DNA from: Welwitschia mirabilis
Lineage: Eukaryota > Gnetophyta > Gnetopsida > Welwitschiales
Length of the DNA: 64,000 nucleotides
Reading direction: 5' to 3'
NCBI GenBank assembly: GCA_051453625.1
Contig: JBOZIK010000001.1
Location: 61,748,294 to 61,812,293 of the forward strand
In this document: positions 33,368 through 46,479 of the stretch, in pieces
How the letters are laid out: each line of letters opens with the position of its first letter
Position numbering within the stretch: the first letter of the stretch is position 1
Notes under the pieces: model-generated
Told to the model about the DNA's origin: nothing
What the model saw: the letters and a program-made list of their open reading frames with translations, nothing else
Databases searched by the model: none
Translations under genes and position numbers: made by a program

Positions 33368-36149
33368 TAACCTTCTTGAAACTTTAAATTTCAAGATTTG
33401 TATACAAATTAATAGGAGTTTGATAACATGCCCTTTATCAACTCTTCTAACTCATACTATTTATCATTTGATTAATACCATCCATCTTCCTACTCTCAAA
33501 AAATATCCTTAAATTTCTTTAAAGATACTTTTTAGAGATTCATAAAAAGTGTTGTTCCAATCTCTTCCAACATGCCTCAACCTCCTTCACATACTAGGGA
33601 AGAAACCACTAATAAAATCAAGGAAAATACTGAGGAAATTCTTTAATAAATAAGTGAGGCTAATGCTTAAATTCTTAGGGGCTCTTAAGCAAAAACAAAA
33701 AGAAGAAAACCCTTCTACATTCTATGAACCTAAGAGACTTGAAAACTTTGAAAGGATTAATGATAGTAAAATTAATAACGTCTAAGTCATATCCTTTAGG
33801 AATGAGTAAGAAGCCAAGAATAAACCCACGAATAAACCTATGAGGAAATCCAAGAATACATTGATTTTAAAAATACCTTAGAGAGTGAATGACTACATGC
33901 AAATAGATGATACTTTGAAGTAATATTAGACATATCAAATGACTATTAATTAGTAGAAAGCAAGTAACTATTCGATGAAGACTCTAAAAGAGAGAGATAC
34001 ACAACATAGGATGAATCAATAAGAAACATTAATAAGAAGGAAAACATTGAAAAATAATTCTTTTTCAACTCAAAACCATTGTTTCTTGTGCAATAACATG
34101 AGAAAAAAATCCCTTAACAATCTTAATGAATAAGAGAACATTAACAAATATCCCATTTATTATCATCCTCTAAAGAAACTTTTTTTCCAACAACCTCTTG
34201 AGCCAACTTTGTCACTTTCATTTATCTTTTAAGTAAAACCAAAGCTTTAATTAGGAATACTAATCCTTTTTAAATTAAAACCATTTTCTAAAAACGTTTT
34301 TAATAAGCATTCACCTTTTCCAATGGTTTTTAACTTACTTTTTCTTCATCTCAAAATAATGTCTTATTTAAGTTGTTGAACAAGAAAAAATAAGCTAAAG
34401 GATGGATAATTTTTAACATTGAATATATAAATCTTACTACTAGTGTTGATGTTCTAATTTTTATGGATTTATGCACAAAGATATATAAGGATTCTCTCTC
34501 ATTTTTGAATGATTTACATAACTTTAATTCATCATCCAACCTTTACATTCATCATTCTAAGGCTTTACACATGGACTACCTTGGAACATTCCTTTCAAAA
34601 TTTTGACCTTCATTGTATGCTTTTAGATTAAATTTTTCTTTTATGGTAAATTTTTATTTTATGCTATATTTAGGTTTTAAAAAAATGAAAATGTTAAAAA
34701 CATTTGTTCTTAATTCCCTTTATCATCCTAAACCATCTAAGCATTGCCACCTATATAATCATCACCTTAAAAATTTTCATCTAAGAAATCCCAAATATTA
34801 CCCTTAGAATAGAATAAATTACCATTGCCTTAAAACTCATCATACATCCCTTCCACTTTAGTGTTCCCTCATTAAACTCATCAACTGTCCTTCCCTTCCA
34901 TCCATTCATGATTTTCTAGATTAGATATCTTGGTTGATGGTCCCTAATGAATAAACTAGTAACAAGTGGTCACCTTATCATTACAAATTAAGTAGAATTT
35001 AAGTTTACCTATAGCTTTTTAAGAAAATATTTTTCTTATTTTCAATTTAACTTATTAAGGTTAGTTTTACTTAAGGTCCCTTAATTGGAAAATGTGGTTA
35101 AAAAAAGGTCTATCAACTTTAATGCTATGTTTCAAGTTCTTAAAGCATTTTACGAGGACAATATTTCTCTTGATTAACCTAATGGTTTAATGACCCATTT
35201 CATGTAAACCAAAATTGATTAAATATGAAAAGTAATTAGAATAAAATGAAATATCTCCACTTAAATAAGCACACTATCTATTGATCAATTAAATGTTAGG
35301 TTTAATTAACTACATTGGGGCTATGGATGTTCACTAGTAATGTAACTTTAATGATTTATTTTATGACACATTCAACTACATCAAATCCATAAATGCTTGT
35401 TGGCCATGTAGCACTAACTCCTTCATACAAAAACATGATTAATTCTATTAGAAGGAGATGTTATGATACTAAATGCTTGATTTTATCTAAATACTTGAAG
35501 TAAGAAATAAAGTATTATTGTGGAAAAGCTAAAACTAGAAAGAAAAAGTAGGATTTGGAGATACTTTATTGTTTACTTTTTTTTTATCTTATGTACTTGA
35601 AAATTTTCTTAACTAATTTTTGGATTTTTACAAGGTTACTTAGAAGATACTTGGTTTATTTTTTCATTGTAATCCTTTTAAATTTCAAATAAGATTTACA
35701 GAATTTTTAATAAATATGGTCATTAACTTAAGTATTCTATCTTTTGAATTTTTGGATGATGAATTTTCCATTAGGTTTGATGTTTTATTTTACTTAAAAT
35801 TACATTGTAGTTTTCTTTAAATATGTACATCAAAATCCTTTGCTAGTCTTGTATGAAAATACATGTAATGTAAAATATTTTTAGTACTTAGAGTTATTTC
35901 CAAAATCTTTGTATTATATATTATATCTCTTTAAATTTAAGAATAAATTTTAGTCTTGGCTAAGGGGTATAGCATTTGTTTTTATAGAATTGTTTTGATT
36001 ATAATGCCTTATTTGTCTCAAATTTTTCAAAAATTTTCAAAAATGATATCACTTCTATGCTTGAACATTTTTACTTATTCATTTTTCCATGCTAATTATT
36101 TTTTTAATCAATGTTTACTAAGAGATGAGAAAAAGTCTAGATAGGAATG
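33368..36149 (+). mobile_element. C internal region, right part
   Basis: The stretch 33560-34250 has a coding look: Pro/Lys/Glu-rich pieces (KQKQKEENPSTFYEPKRLENF), with stops at likely Gln codons. A further piece at 34400-34610 reads SVDVLIFMDLCTKIYKDS in one frame. From 34830 to 36149 it is AT-rich with nothing recognised. I found no zinc knuckle, protease or polymerase motif, so the gag-like label is only by position. A purine-rich run (agagatgagaaaaag) lies at 36121-36135 just before the LTR. Confidence 0.4.
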
Positions 36150-37588
36150 TGTTTACATGTGAAAATTGATATTTCAAGTAAATATAATCAATTAATTTAG
36201 AATATGAAAAATATTAAATTCATTATTTTATCACAAATTCATCTCTTCTACCCTTTTTATTATATTCTATAAAAATATGATTTTTCTCCTAACAAAGTAT
36301 GTTTGTCATTGCCTTCTAGAGAACTTTACAAAACTAAAAGAAATTCTAGTAAATAACTTTGACGTTGTCATCTAAGACCATTGACGCCACTAGTCTTCTA
36401 AGGTAAAAGCTATTAAAACTTAAATTCCTACATCTATTTTGGGATATAATCATATTACACTTATGGCTATGTCAGACATTAATCTAAAATAAATCTTGAA
36501 CTTCGAAGTATAAAATGACATATCATAATGACATGTGATTAACACTAAAGATGGCCTCATAAAAGACTCATGACATGGCATTTATTGGTAGCATCATTAG
36601 TAGTCAAAATACATATCATTACCTTTTTTTAATAGAATAGAAAGAATCCTTCTTTAAGGTTACATGCCAAAATGTTTAATTTGTTCCTTATGTGACTGTC
36701 CAAATGGAATCCTCCTTATGTAACTGTCCATTAACCATAACATGACAAAGCTCTCTAAGCCTTCCCTCATCTATAAAATGGCCTTGAACCCCCATTGTAA
36801 GGATTTTTTGATTAGACAAATGTCATGGAAAGACTTAGAGCACTAGGACATCATGACATTCTAATCATCTTTCTTAGGAACAGATTGTTTCAAGGTTGAT
36901 TTAGGAGTCTACATACCTTACCTCTCTTCTTTGATCTAATGTAAATTTTTTAGATTTTAATACAAGAATTGGTTTTTTCATCATTTCATTATTAATGCAT
37001 AATTTATTTGATATTCGCAACCCCTATGTGAAGCTAGTACTTAAATAGCTTTCATTCTTTTATTATTACTACACGTTAATTTAGTATTAGCAATTTTTAG
37101 ATGAAACTACTTTATTATTAAGTTCTTTCATAACCAAGTGATTTATTTGAAATTACTTCTATCATATTGTAGTCACTATGGTTTTATGGATCTTATGCAC
37201 ATTTATTCATACTTTTCATGATTATGAAAGGCTATGAAGGATTGGAAATACTAATAACTCATTAACACTCCTATGGTGGATGAGATTATGCCTCCATGTT
37301 TGAGCCTTAATAACTTGATGATTTAGCTGTATTTCAGGAATACAAGAATCTTTGGAGTGAAGGTGGAAAATTGGACGATTTAGCTAAACATTTGAAACAC
37401 ATCTGTTTCCTTATGTCACGATCAAGGGTCATTAAAATCTTAATTGTGATTTTATGTTTTTTTAATTTTTATTAAAAGTTTGATATAATTATGTTACTTT
37501 TGTTAAATTACTACATATATATCCCTATGGAAGAATGATACTAAATTTTAACTTCACTTAAATCCATTTCACTATACTCACTTAAACA
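36150..37588 (+). repeat. 3' LTR of C
   Basis: It is 1439 bp, starting TGTTTACATG and ending CTTAAACA, with perfect TGTTTA/TAAACA termini. It has TATAAAATG at 36772. The next five bases, AAAAC, are the right target duplication, after which the D integrase resumes on the minus strand. Confidence 0.88.
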
Positions 37589-37593
37589 AAAAC

Positions 37594-38700
37594 CTTTATG
37601 AACCGTATCCCATTTATATTCTAGGACATTATGAGNNNNNNNNNNNNNNNNNNNNNNNNNNNNNNNNNNNNNNNNNNNNNNNNNNNNNNNNNNNNNNNNN
37701 NNNNNNNNNNNNNNNNNNNNNNNNNNNNNNNNNNNNNNNNNNNNNNNNNNNNNNNNNNNNNNNNNNNNNNNNNNNNNNNNNNNNNNNNNNNNNNNNNNNN
37801 NNNNNNNNNNNNNNNNNNNNNNNNNNNNNNNNNNNNNNNNNNNNNNNNNNNNNNNNNNNNNNNNNNNNNNNNNNNNNNNNNNNNNNNNNNNNNNNNNNNN
37901 NNNNNNNNNNNNNNNNNNNNNNNNNNNNNNNNNNNNNNNNNNNNNNNNNNNNNNNNNNNNNNNNNNNNNNNNNNNNNNNNNNNNNNNNNNNNNNNNNNNN
38001 NNNNNNNNNNNNNNNNNNNNNNNNNNNNNNNNNNNNNNNNNNNNNNNNNNNNNNNNNNNNNNNNNNNNNNNNNNNNNNNNNNNNNNNNNNNNNNNNNNNN
38101 NNNNNNNNNNNNNNNNNNNNNNNNNNNNNNNNNNNNNNNNNNNNCATATCCCATTTATATTCTAGGACATTATGAGAATAAAGTAATTTCATTAGATACC
38201 TATGTTCTTCCTTAACTTGCTAATAATTTAGATACTTTGATATAAATTTTGGTATGTCTTTTTTCGTTATTAGCCATTAAGATTTTTGTTTCATGTTTTA
38301 ATACATTTTAATTCCTCTAGGATAACTTGATCTTAGTGGATTATGATATTTAAATATTAGCTTATGTTTAATTTCATCTATAGTAAAAACCAAAATTGAT
38401 CCCTTGAATCTAGTAATAACATTTGAATTGATACTAAGATATTTAAAATTTGTTAATTTTTCTAATTAATCCTTTAATTTTTTATAATTTTAATCCTTTT
38501 TTATCCTTTAAAATAATAGTATATATTTGACTTTGAATTTCCAAAATTTCTTTAAGATGATCATGTTTATTAATGGCATTTACAACTTTATTCCTTTTTA
38601 CTCCATGATATAAAATTTTAAGATCAAAATCATAAAAAATTCATCCATTTTCTCTGCCTAATATTAAAGTTTACTTAAGTAAAAATGTATCTTAAATTCT
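37594..38700 (-). pseudogene. D integrase, N-terminal part, cut by C; contains a false gap
   Basis: On the minus strand, 38235-38145 reads QVKEEHRYLMKLLYSHNVLE then YKWDM, the integrase block that ends the zinc-binding domain. Both Cys of the C-x2-C pair are Tyr (TAT), G to A changes. The 509-N gap (37636-38144) is flanked by the same 32 bp (37604-37635 and 38145-38176, one mismatch). The integrase phase only makes sense if the gap is empty. From 37603 the frame runs to 37589 and continues in phase at 12345 beyond C. The first catalytic Asp position has Gly. Confidence 0.8.
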
Positions 38701-39279
38701 TATGATCAATTCAAACTTAAAATCTAACACCATAAAATTAATGCTTCCATAACTTTAAAGAAAACATTACTATAACCAATTTAAGATCATGGATAAGGTA
38801 ACTTCTCTTATGTGTCTTAGGTTATCATGAATTAGGTAATTTATCTCATGTATTTTAAATTTTCTTGATTTATAACCTATTACTCTTTTTATCCAATTTA
38901 AGAGAATTCCTAATACCTTCTTCTAATACATCAATGTAAACTAAGAAGATCTTAAAATCATTTAGTATTGCTAACCCTAGATCACTAGTCAAATAATCTT
39001 TAAGATGTTTAAAGCATTGCTGACATATTTTTTGTTCATTAAAATTCTTTTTTCCACCTTATAAAACTCATTAAGGTATAGGTCACCTTAGACAAATTAA
39101 AAATAAATCAATAATAGTACATTATAAGGCTAAGAAAACTTCTAACCTCGATAACATTTGTATGTGTTGGCCATTTCATATTTTCTCCAACTTTATCTAG
39201 ATCAATAAAAATATTATGCTTAAATATCACATGACATAAAAATTAGATGGATTTATTCAAAAAGAATTATTTCTCCAAG

Positions 39280-39940
39280 TCAGCATATAATTAATGATTT
39301 CTTAAGGTTTATAATATTATTTTCAAGTGTTCCTCATGTTCCTCATACAATTTCTAATAAATAAAAATGTCAACTATAAAAAAATTACATAGGGATTAAG
39401 ATATGCCTAGAACATGTTATTCATAAGTACTTATGAATACTTCAAGGACATTAGTTAAACTAAAAGCATGATAATAAACTCATAATACCCATAGCAACTT
39501 CTAAAAGCTATTTTATTAATATCTTCTTTCTTATTCAAACTTGATAAAATCTTGATTTTAAATCAACTTTTGAAAATATCTAAACTTTCTTAAGTTATTT
39601 AAAATAATTTATTCTTTGTAGTGGATACGTATTCTTAATTATCACTTTATTCAACCATCTATAATTAATGCATAATTGAAGTATTCCATCCTTTTTCTTC
39701 ATAAATAATATTAGTGTTTTTTATGGTAATACAGTAGGATGAATGAAACATTTATTTAAAAGTCATTCAAGTCAAATTCTTAATTTTTTCATTTATGTAT
39801 AAGGCATTCTATATGATGTCTTAGAAATTTATTAAGTTCCTAGGACCAAATCAATAGAAAACTTAACTTCTATAAGAAATAACATTTATAGGACTTTGCT
39901 TGTAAATACATCAAGATATTCTTGAATTACTAGTATGCCC
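39280..39940 (-). pseudogene. Decayed reverse transcriptase of D
   Basis: Minus-strand motifs in order: EYLDVF near 39930, FSIDLVLGT near 39860, LFMKKKDG at about 39706-39685, NYRWLNK at 39668-39649, IFSKVDLKS with motif A Asp at 39564-39562, FFIVDIFIY at 39383-39357 (the first Asp of the DD pair is Val, the second kept) and YEEHEEHLK near 39345. The NYRWLNK and EEHEEHL wording is typical of chromovirus RT. Stops are frequent. RNase H should follow toward 38.8 kb but I could not place it. Confidence 0.8.
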
Positions 39941-40559
39941 TCTATTAAATTTTCTCTTTTATTTATTTTTGCTGACTTTAGATAAAACATATAAACTAAA
40001 AATTCCGTATTAATTTCCCTCTTTATATGCTTATCTTTAATTAAACTATTCATAGCTAATTTGAAAATACCTAGGGATATTAATAATTTTACTAATGTTT
40101 GTCATATTTACAAGATTCTTCTCATAGTTTATAACTATCTTATTCTACGTTAGACAACTTATATCTAATACAATATCATATTTTCCTATGTTAATAATAA
40201 TTTATTGAATTTAAAAACATCCATTACTTTTAAATAAATACAACTTTTTTCTTATTAATTAACCTTAGATATGGATCCATTTGGAAGCTCTATGCATCTC
40301 TCAATTAGAGAACAACATTTTTTTCTCTTAAAATAACTCTAATGGATATAAACCAATGAGTTTATCCATAATAAAATAATATAATAACTTCTTCATTATT
40401 AATTAAATATTTATATTTTATGATTGAGCTTTAAAATTATACCCATTGACTAGCTACTACTACTTAAAGTCATCTTATAGGTTGTTGAATGATTTGTAAT
40501 CCTTGAGGATTCTTTGATTGTTATTTGAAGTAGATCTTAGGAATTAATAGAAATTATTT

Positions 40560-41450
40560 AATTATATGATTTTATTTATAATTAAAGCACTAAAATTCAT
40601 TACTAAATTAATTTGATAATCACACTAGCTAGGAATTTACTTAAAAGCAGATCTTCATGGTTGATTACTTATGTAAGCTTGACTAGAAGCATTTCAATTT
40701 CTCTTAAATGATGCTTCTTTGTGTTGATTAGAATTATTATTTTTATTTTACTATTATTGAGGTTATTCTTGTTGGAATTCTAATTCTTATTTTGATGAGA
40801 TATATTTCATTTATTTTCCTTAAAGATAGGACCCTTATGAGGAATTATTTTCTTATTTTCTTTACCAATTTTCTTCTACTATTTTTGCTTCATCTATGGT
40901 ATTAGATAAAGTTCTTGATTATAAGATGGATACTTTATTAGGAATAAAATAAAGAATACTATCAATAAAAATTTTGTTTTAACTTCTTCATCAAGATGCA
41001 TATGTAACACATATCTTGGTAATTCTATATATGTGCATCCAGGAGACGCTATGGTTACATTAGAAGATTATCTTAAATTATAGAATTTAGTAATATTTTA
41101 ATAGCTGTAAAATTTGATAACATTCTTTTTCTTAATAATATGCTCAAATTATACTTATAAAAGTTCCACATCACCTAGGTTTGCCATTTCTATATTCTAC
41201 CATAAGTTAGCTTCTTGTTATAACATATAAATAACAAAAGTGATCTTTATAAATTCATTGCATTCTAGGATTTCTATTACTTTTTAACATTTCTTAATCA
41301 TTCTTCTACTTTATACGGATCATAAGATGAATTTAACTTAAATAAAATTTTTTGACAATTTTCTTAAATCCACTTCATTATTCAGCTAATTGTTACCATT
41401 ATTTACTTGTGGGGTTTGACCTTGACTTATTGTTTGTGATGAAAATTATA
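40560..41450 (-). pseudogene. Decayed gag of D
   Basis: On the minus strand, about 41300-41170 reads IEILECNEFIKITFVIYML then QEANLW, the capsid block I-x-C-x-x-x-x-K-V-x-x-A-x-x-M-L-x-x-x-A-x-x-W of chromovirus gag. PRYVLHMHLDEEVKTKF follows near 41020-40960. A zinc-knuckle remnant (CFNYK, second Cys changed to Tyr) may lie near 40600. The position between primer site and RT is right. No start can be assigned. Confidence 0.65.
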
Positions 41451-41887
41451 TGAATGCATTTATTAATGCCTTTAGATTAAGGTTAAATAGATGTTAATTC
41501 CTATCATTATGTTTTTGTTTAACCTTTGAGTTATTTTGATTCTAATTAGTTGATGTAACTAAATTAACCTCAAAACTTTATTGACAACAATGAGTAATTT
41601 GTATGGAATGGAAAATATTACAAGATTAGGTTTGAAATAGATTAAATGTTATATTATTAAAGGATGAGATAAATAATTTTACATAATCTTAATAAAGGAT
41701 GATATTACCATTATTAGATAAGTTGTTCTTACTAATGTACTTGTTTATTCTATAATGTAGAATAAATAATTAAATTTATACTCTTTCTTTCTTTTAAATC
41801 TATATGATTTACTAGGTTTGTATGTTGATACTAAGGATTATCCTTCAAGTTTATATGATTACTTAATTAAAAAGTTTAGGAAGGACT

Positions 41888-41999
41888 ATATGATAAGATT
41901 GAACATATAATTAGCCTAAAATGATTATAATTTTATCACTTTTATATGATAAGATTGAACATATAATTATCCTAAATGATTATAATTCTTATAACTTTT
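41888..41999. repeat. 56-bp tandem duplication in the D leader
   Basis: atatgataagattgaacata at 41888 recurs at 41944, followed in both copies by attag/tcctaaa and atgattataatt. Two copies with a few differences. Confidence 0.85.
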
Positions 42000-42411
42000 A
42001 AAAATATATAAGTATGAGATATGTTTTTATTTATTTATTCATTTATGTTCTTATTAAAATGATTATACTTTGTAGGATATCATATAAGGCCATGCATTTA
42101 AAGGTAAAAACTAAAATATTATAGTTTACTAAAACACTTTTAATTCACTTAGATAACCATTATCCTTATTTATAAGGTAATAGAGTTTTTAAATACATGA
42201 TTAGAAATAAATGTTCTTTCTAAGATTATTTAGATATTATAATTATCAGGATTATAATTAACTTCATAATTATTTAGGAGTTTGGATTATCGTTGATATA
42301 ATTATCTTTATGATAATTTAAGAATTAACATGGATACATTTGAATTATTTAAGAGTTAGGATTTTCATTGGTATAACCACAATTAAAAAATATAAATATG
42401 ATCTAAGTTAG

Positions 42412-42428
42412 CCTAGGGCTTAATACCA
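42412..42428 (-). other. Primer-binding site of D (initiator-Met type, decayed)
   Basis: The minus strand reads TGGTATTAAGCCCTAGG, close to the plant site TGGTATCAGAGC. It lies next to the D 5' LTR end. Confidence 0.65.
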
Positions 42429-42432
42429 ATTT

Positions 42433-45400
42433 ATAGGTTCTAACTTAATTTACACATAATAAGCATGATTTTTGTCCTTTAAGATTAATTAAAATGCTTA
42501 GCTAAATCTAGGATTAACTCATATATATTCTTTGTTTTGAAAATAATAGTTATGTCATCTTGGTTTTTCGTAACACATAAATATCTTATATATATTTGAT
42601 TAAATGTCAATGTGTTTTAATTTAAACATGGATATAGGTTTATGATAATTCCTAACTAATAGAATAGGAGGTTTTATCTTCTATTAATGGAATTTTAACT
42701 TGATATCTAGTTGTCATCTATATATGAGCTTTTTATATTTTGGATTTTAAACTAAACAAACATGGGTGTAATTAACTTCATAAGCTTAGACTTCATCTTA
42801 ATATACCATGAAAAAGATGACAGATGATGCATAAATTGGACGCATGCTTATAAGTGATCCTTATTTTATTAAAGCATCTTAAGATGATGTACCATGATTC
42901 TTTGACATTAACGGCCTAAGATATTAAGTTAGAGTAAGTACATACATGGCTAAAACAAGAGAGTGATGATTAAATCCATTTTTAAAAGGGTTTATAAAAA
43001 ACATGCAATGTAACCCACCTTCGCAATGAAATCCACATATGGAAATAAACTTTATTATAATTATCTTGATTTAGTTACTATTTAATGAATATATCATATA
43101 AATGCATGTATACAATTCTAACTAATATGAATGTTTAGTTGCTTATTTACTTACAAAATATAAATCTAAATTCACTAGGTTTTTTTTATTGTGAACAATC
43201 ACATATAGGAAAAAGAAAAAACATATATGATCTTCATTTAGCATATGACAAAATATTTGCCTTTAAAAATATAGTGATGAAATTCAAGAAATTATAAATA
43301 TATTATTTTCATTTCACAAAATTATAACTTCCAAATAAATTATATTTTTGCTCTAGAGTTCTCTTTTGAAAAGAAATAAAAATATTGTACACATAAAAAT
43401 ATACATCTCTTTAAGCCTCTTTTTTCATGTTTAACTAGTAAATTTCTAACATAATAATATGATTAATGAGGAGATAAATAGAAGTAAAATATGTAATGCT
43501 TACTTAGAATTCATATATTTATAAAGTCAATAAAAGAAAATAAAAATCAAAGGAACAAAGTAAGTTGACTAGATTATCAAAATGAAAACCATCATAAATT
43601 TTAAAAATATTTAATAAAATAAGAGTAAATAAAGAAGAGGAGGATTTTATATACAAATAAAGAGTATTAATAATATTAGAAAATTGAAACAAAGTTAAAC
43701 TACTACTTTCTTCAGTAGTTAATTAGTCAAATAGAAGTTATGCTAAAATAGGAGATTTACTTGTTATTCAAGAGTAAGGCCTTAATAAGAAAGACATAAA
43801 TTATTCTTTATTAGAGAAGGCTAAAACAGTGATATGAAATAAAATTATTTTAGATATTATACATCTTAAACTCTAAAAGATTAGCATAATTTTATTTAGT
43901 GAATTTTATATAATCAATTAGATAATTTCTAGCCTTTTAAGAGACTTTATAATTAAAAATTAATAATTAATTATTTACAAGGGTAAAAATAAATTATTCT
44001 ATTCTTTCTTAAGCTAGACTAATTATATAACTTTTAGAAATTAAATCTTTCAAAGTTTTATGTCTATAAATACATTTACTGAGATCATCCATTAAGTATA
44101 AAGACTATCTAAAGTTTTTAGAATTATTAACCACACTACATTAAAATGATTATAACTTCTAAACTACTTTGAATTTTTAAGTGATTTTAGATTCCTTAAA
44201 AGTCTTATTCAATTCTCTATAATATAAACTAATGATTCACTATAAAATAATTAGTATTGAATTTATATTTTAATATTTAATTTTTACTATAATCTATGTT
44301 TATTTTTACAGTTAGTTTCATAAAATAATTTTTAAAAAATTATTAACTCTCAAAAAAATTACTATTACTAAAATTTTTAATATCAAATGACCTATAAACC
44401 TACTAAAAATCACATTAAATTATAAGCAATAATTAATTAATTATAATCTCCCTAGGTTGTGTTATCAATTTTAAAAGAATAAACTCTATCTTAAACAAGA
44501 ACATAAAAATTCATGTATAAATCTAGGCACCTATAAATGATAAAATTTAATGTGAAGACCTAAGTTAATTATTTTATATATTATACAAAATAAATTTTAA
44601 GTAATAAAATATACACTAATTATAAAAATCAATTCACAAGATTAAGTACACAACTTTAATGGGCCTTAAGATTAACATGAACAACTACCTAGTGTAACTG
44701 ACATTGAGGATTAAATAATCCACCCTAATATGAGAATTATAATGCATATGTAATCCATAATAAAGCTTTAATAATCAATCAATAATGCATAACAAAACAT
44801 GGATACTTAAATATTAAAGTAAGCCCCCTAGTCACTTGGCCAAAATTGTTCATTAGTAAGCCCATGAGCCAAGCATATATATAGATCCTTCAAATCTCTT
44901 CCTCATCTTGGTTTGAGTCAAATGGAAGAGAAAATTTTAAATAAATAGTATAATAATTATATTTAATAATGAAATAATTTTATGATTCCATAACTTTCTT
45001 TAAGAAAAAAGATAACATAGGAATACAATAAGTATAGGAATCTACTTGGAAAAGTAATGATTAGAGCCTTCTACTTGATGAAGATTGATGAAGATTTTAT
45101 GAAATCCTAAGCTTTAGTATTTAAGCTCCACACTCAAAAGTAAGAATATGAGAATATAAGAAAAGAAGATAAAAAACTAAAAACAAATTTGGTAGCATGC
45201 ACCTGCTTAAAGATGAAAAGTTAACTCTCAAAAGAGGGAAGTGTTCTATTTATATATAAATGATATATCCAAATATTTGATTGAATTTGTTAAAGATCAC
45301 ACACACCATTTTATCCATGATAATTTAATCACATTAAGATGAATGAGATTTATCACATTGCATTAGATAAGATGGGGTACATTAGACTGCATAAGATTGA

Positions 45401-46405
45401 CTAATGAAAAATTGGTTGTGCTTGAGTGATAAGTGAAATTGATGTATGAATGATAGGAAAAAACATCATAGTTATGATTCATACATTTAAGTAGAATGCA
45501 TAATTCTCTTCTTTTAGTTAACAAGGTTAATTATATACATCATTTCCTCATGCTAGTTTCCACTTAATTCTTCATAGGCTCATAATAATATTTAATCCAT
45601 TCACAACATGCATTAAACAATGTGCAATATGCATTAAAATAATAAATATTTTTTAATGCATTAATTTCAAAACTATTATGTGTTAAATGAGACAAATCTT
45701 TCTAATTATAATAAACAATAAAATGATTTTTTCAAAAACCAAGTACTTCTAGAAATATCAAGAAGATAAAATTCATAGTAGAGTCAAATCTACTCATTCA
45801 TCCTTTTTGGTTTTTTAATAAGACTACATGTACTTATTCGCATGCTCATTAATTTTATAATCCATCAAATCCATAAATAAAAACATAAGAAATAAAATGT
45901 CATAATAGAATATACTACATTTAAAATATTATCCACTTCTTTTACCAACTTCATTAACCATTTACTTTAACTTGGATGAGGCACATGAATAAAGGGGTAA
46001 TATAAAGATTTAATATTCTTTTCTTGTAATTACTTTATTGTTATTTTATATCTTCTTATAAAATTATCAATTTAATACTTTTACTATGTAAATTGGATGC
46101 TTTTACATAAATGGATTTATGTGATTTTGACATTTGAAAAGCTTATTTATTTTGATCATAAAATTTTTTATAAAATAATTATTACAAATACTAAAACTAT
46201 GAGAACTATTCAAAAATCAAGATTAATTATCTAAATATATTATCTAGGCATTTATAATTAAAAATCAAGAATAATGCTTTTTTTACCATGAGAAAAATAT
46301 GAGATACCATAGGTGATAAAAATAAATATTAATTTTTATAAAGCTTCTAATTAAAGAAATAGTTTCATATTAAACTAAAGCATCAAAATTTTTCATGTGA
46401 TTAAG
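42433..46405 (-). repeat. 5' LTR of D, right limit uncertain
   Basis: It follows the primer site; the plus-strand start taggttctaac is a decayed TG end. At about 4 kb it is long, as in some chromovirus lineages. A TATA-like box (tatatataaa, 45251-45260, usable on the minus strand) is a candidate promoter. It has no coding content. No second copy is in the window, so the limits cannot be tested here. Confidence 0.5.
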
Positions 46406-46479
46406 AGATTAATATGTTTAATATTTAAGTAATTAAATAGTATAAAAAAGTGTGATGTAGCATAGTTCTAAAGATAGGA

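Larger units (their letters stand above)
12346..37588 (+). mobile_element. C: 25-kb LTR element, enlarged by nested insertions
   Basis: Two LTRs in the same orientation (12346-13787 and 36150-37588) start TGTTTA and end TAAATA or TAAACA. The 5 bp outside are AAAAT on the left and AAAAC on the right, a target duplication with one C to T change. A primer site of tRNA-Asp type follows the left LTR. Removing B (with A2) leaves about 6.7 kb. I recognise no RT or integrase inside, so C may be non-autonomous or its pol may have decayed beyond sight. Confidence 0.85.
37589..46415 (-). mobile_element. D: minus-strand chromovirus-like Ty3/gypsy element, oldest layer
   Basis: Reading right to left: 5' LTR (from about 46.4 kb to 42433), primer site (42428-42412), leader, gag (about 41.4-40.6 kb), RT (39.9-39.3 kb) and integrase (to 37589, resuming at 12345-12214). 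The RT and integrase wording fits chromovirus-type Ty3/gypsy. D is interrupted by C and by A1, and its 3' end is outside the window. The right LTR limit is not certain because the LINE starts nearby. Confidence 0.75.

Noticed and set aside
37621-38215. Frames of 177-194 residues on both strands
   Set aside because: They run through a false gap. The real content is a few integrase codons of D at the right edge.
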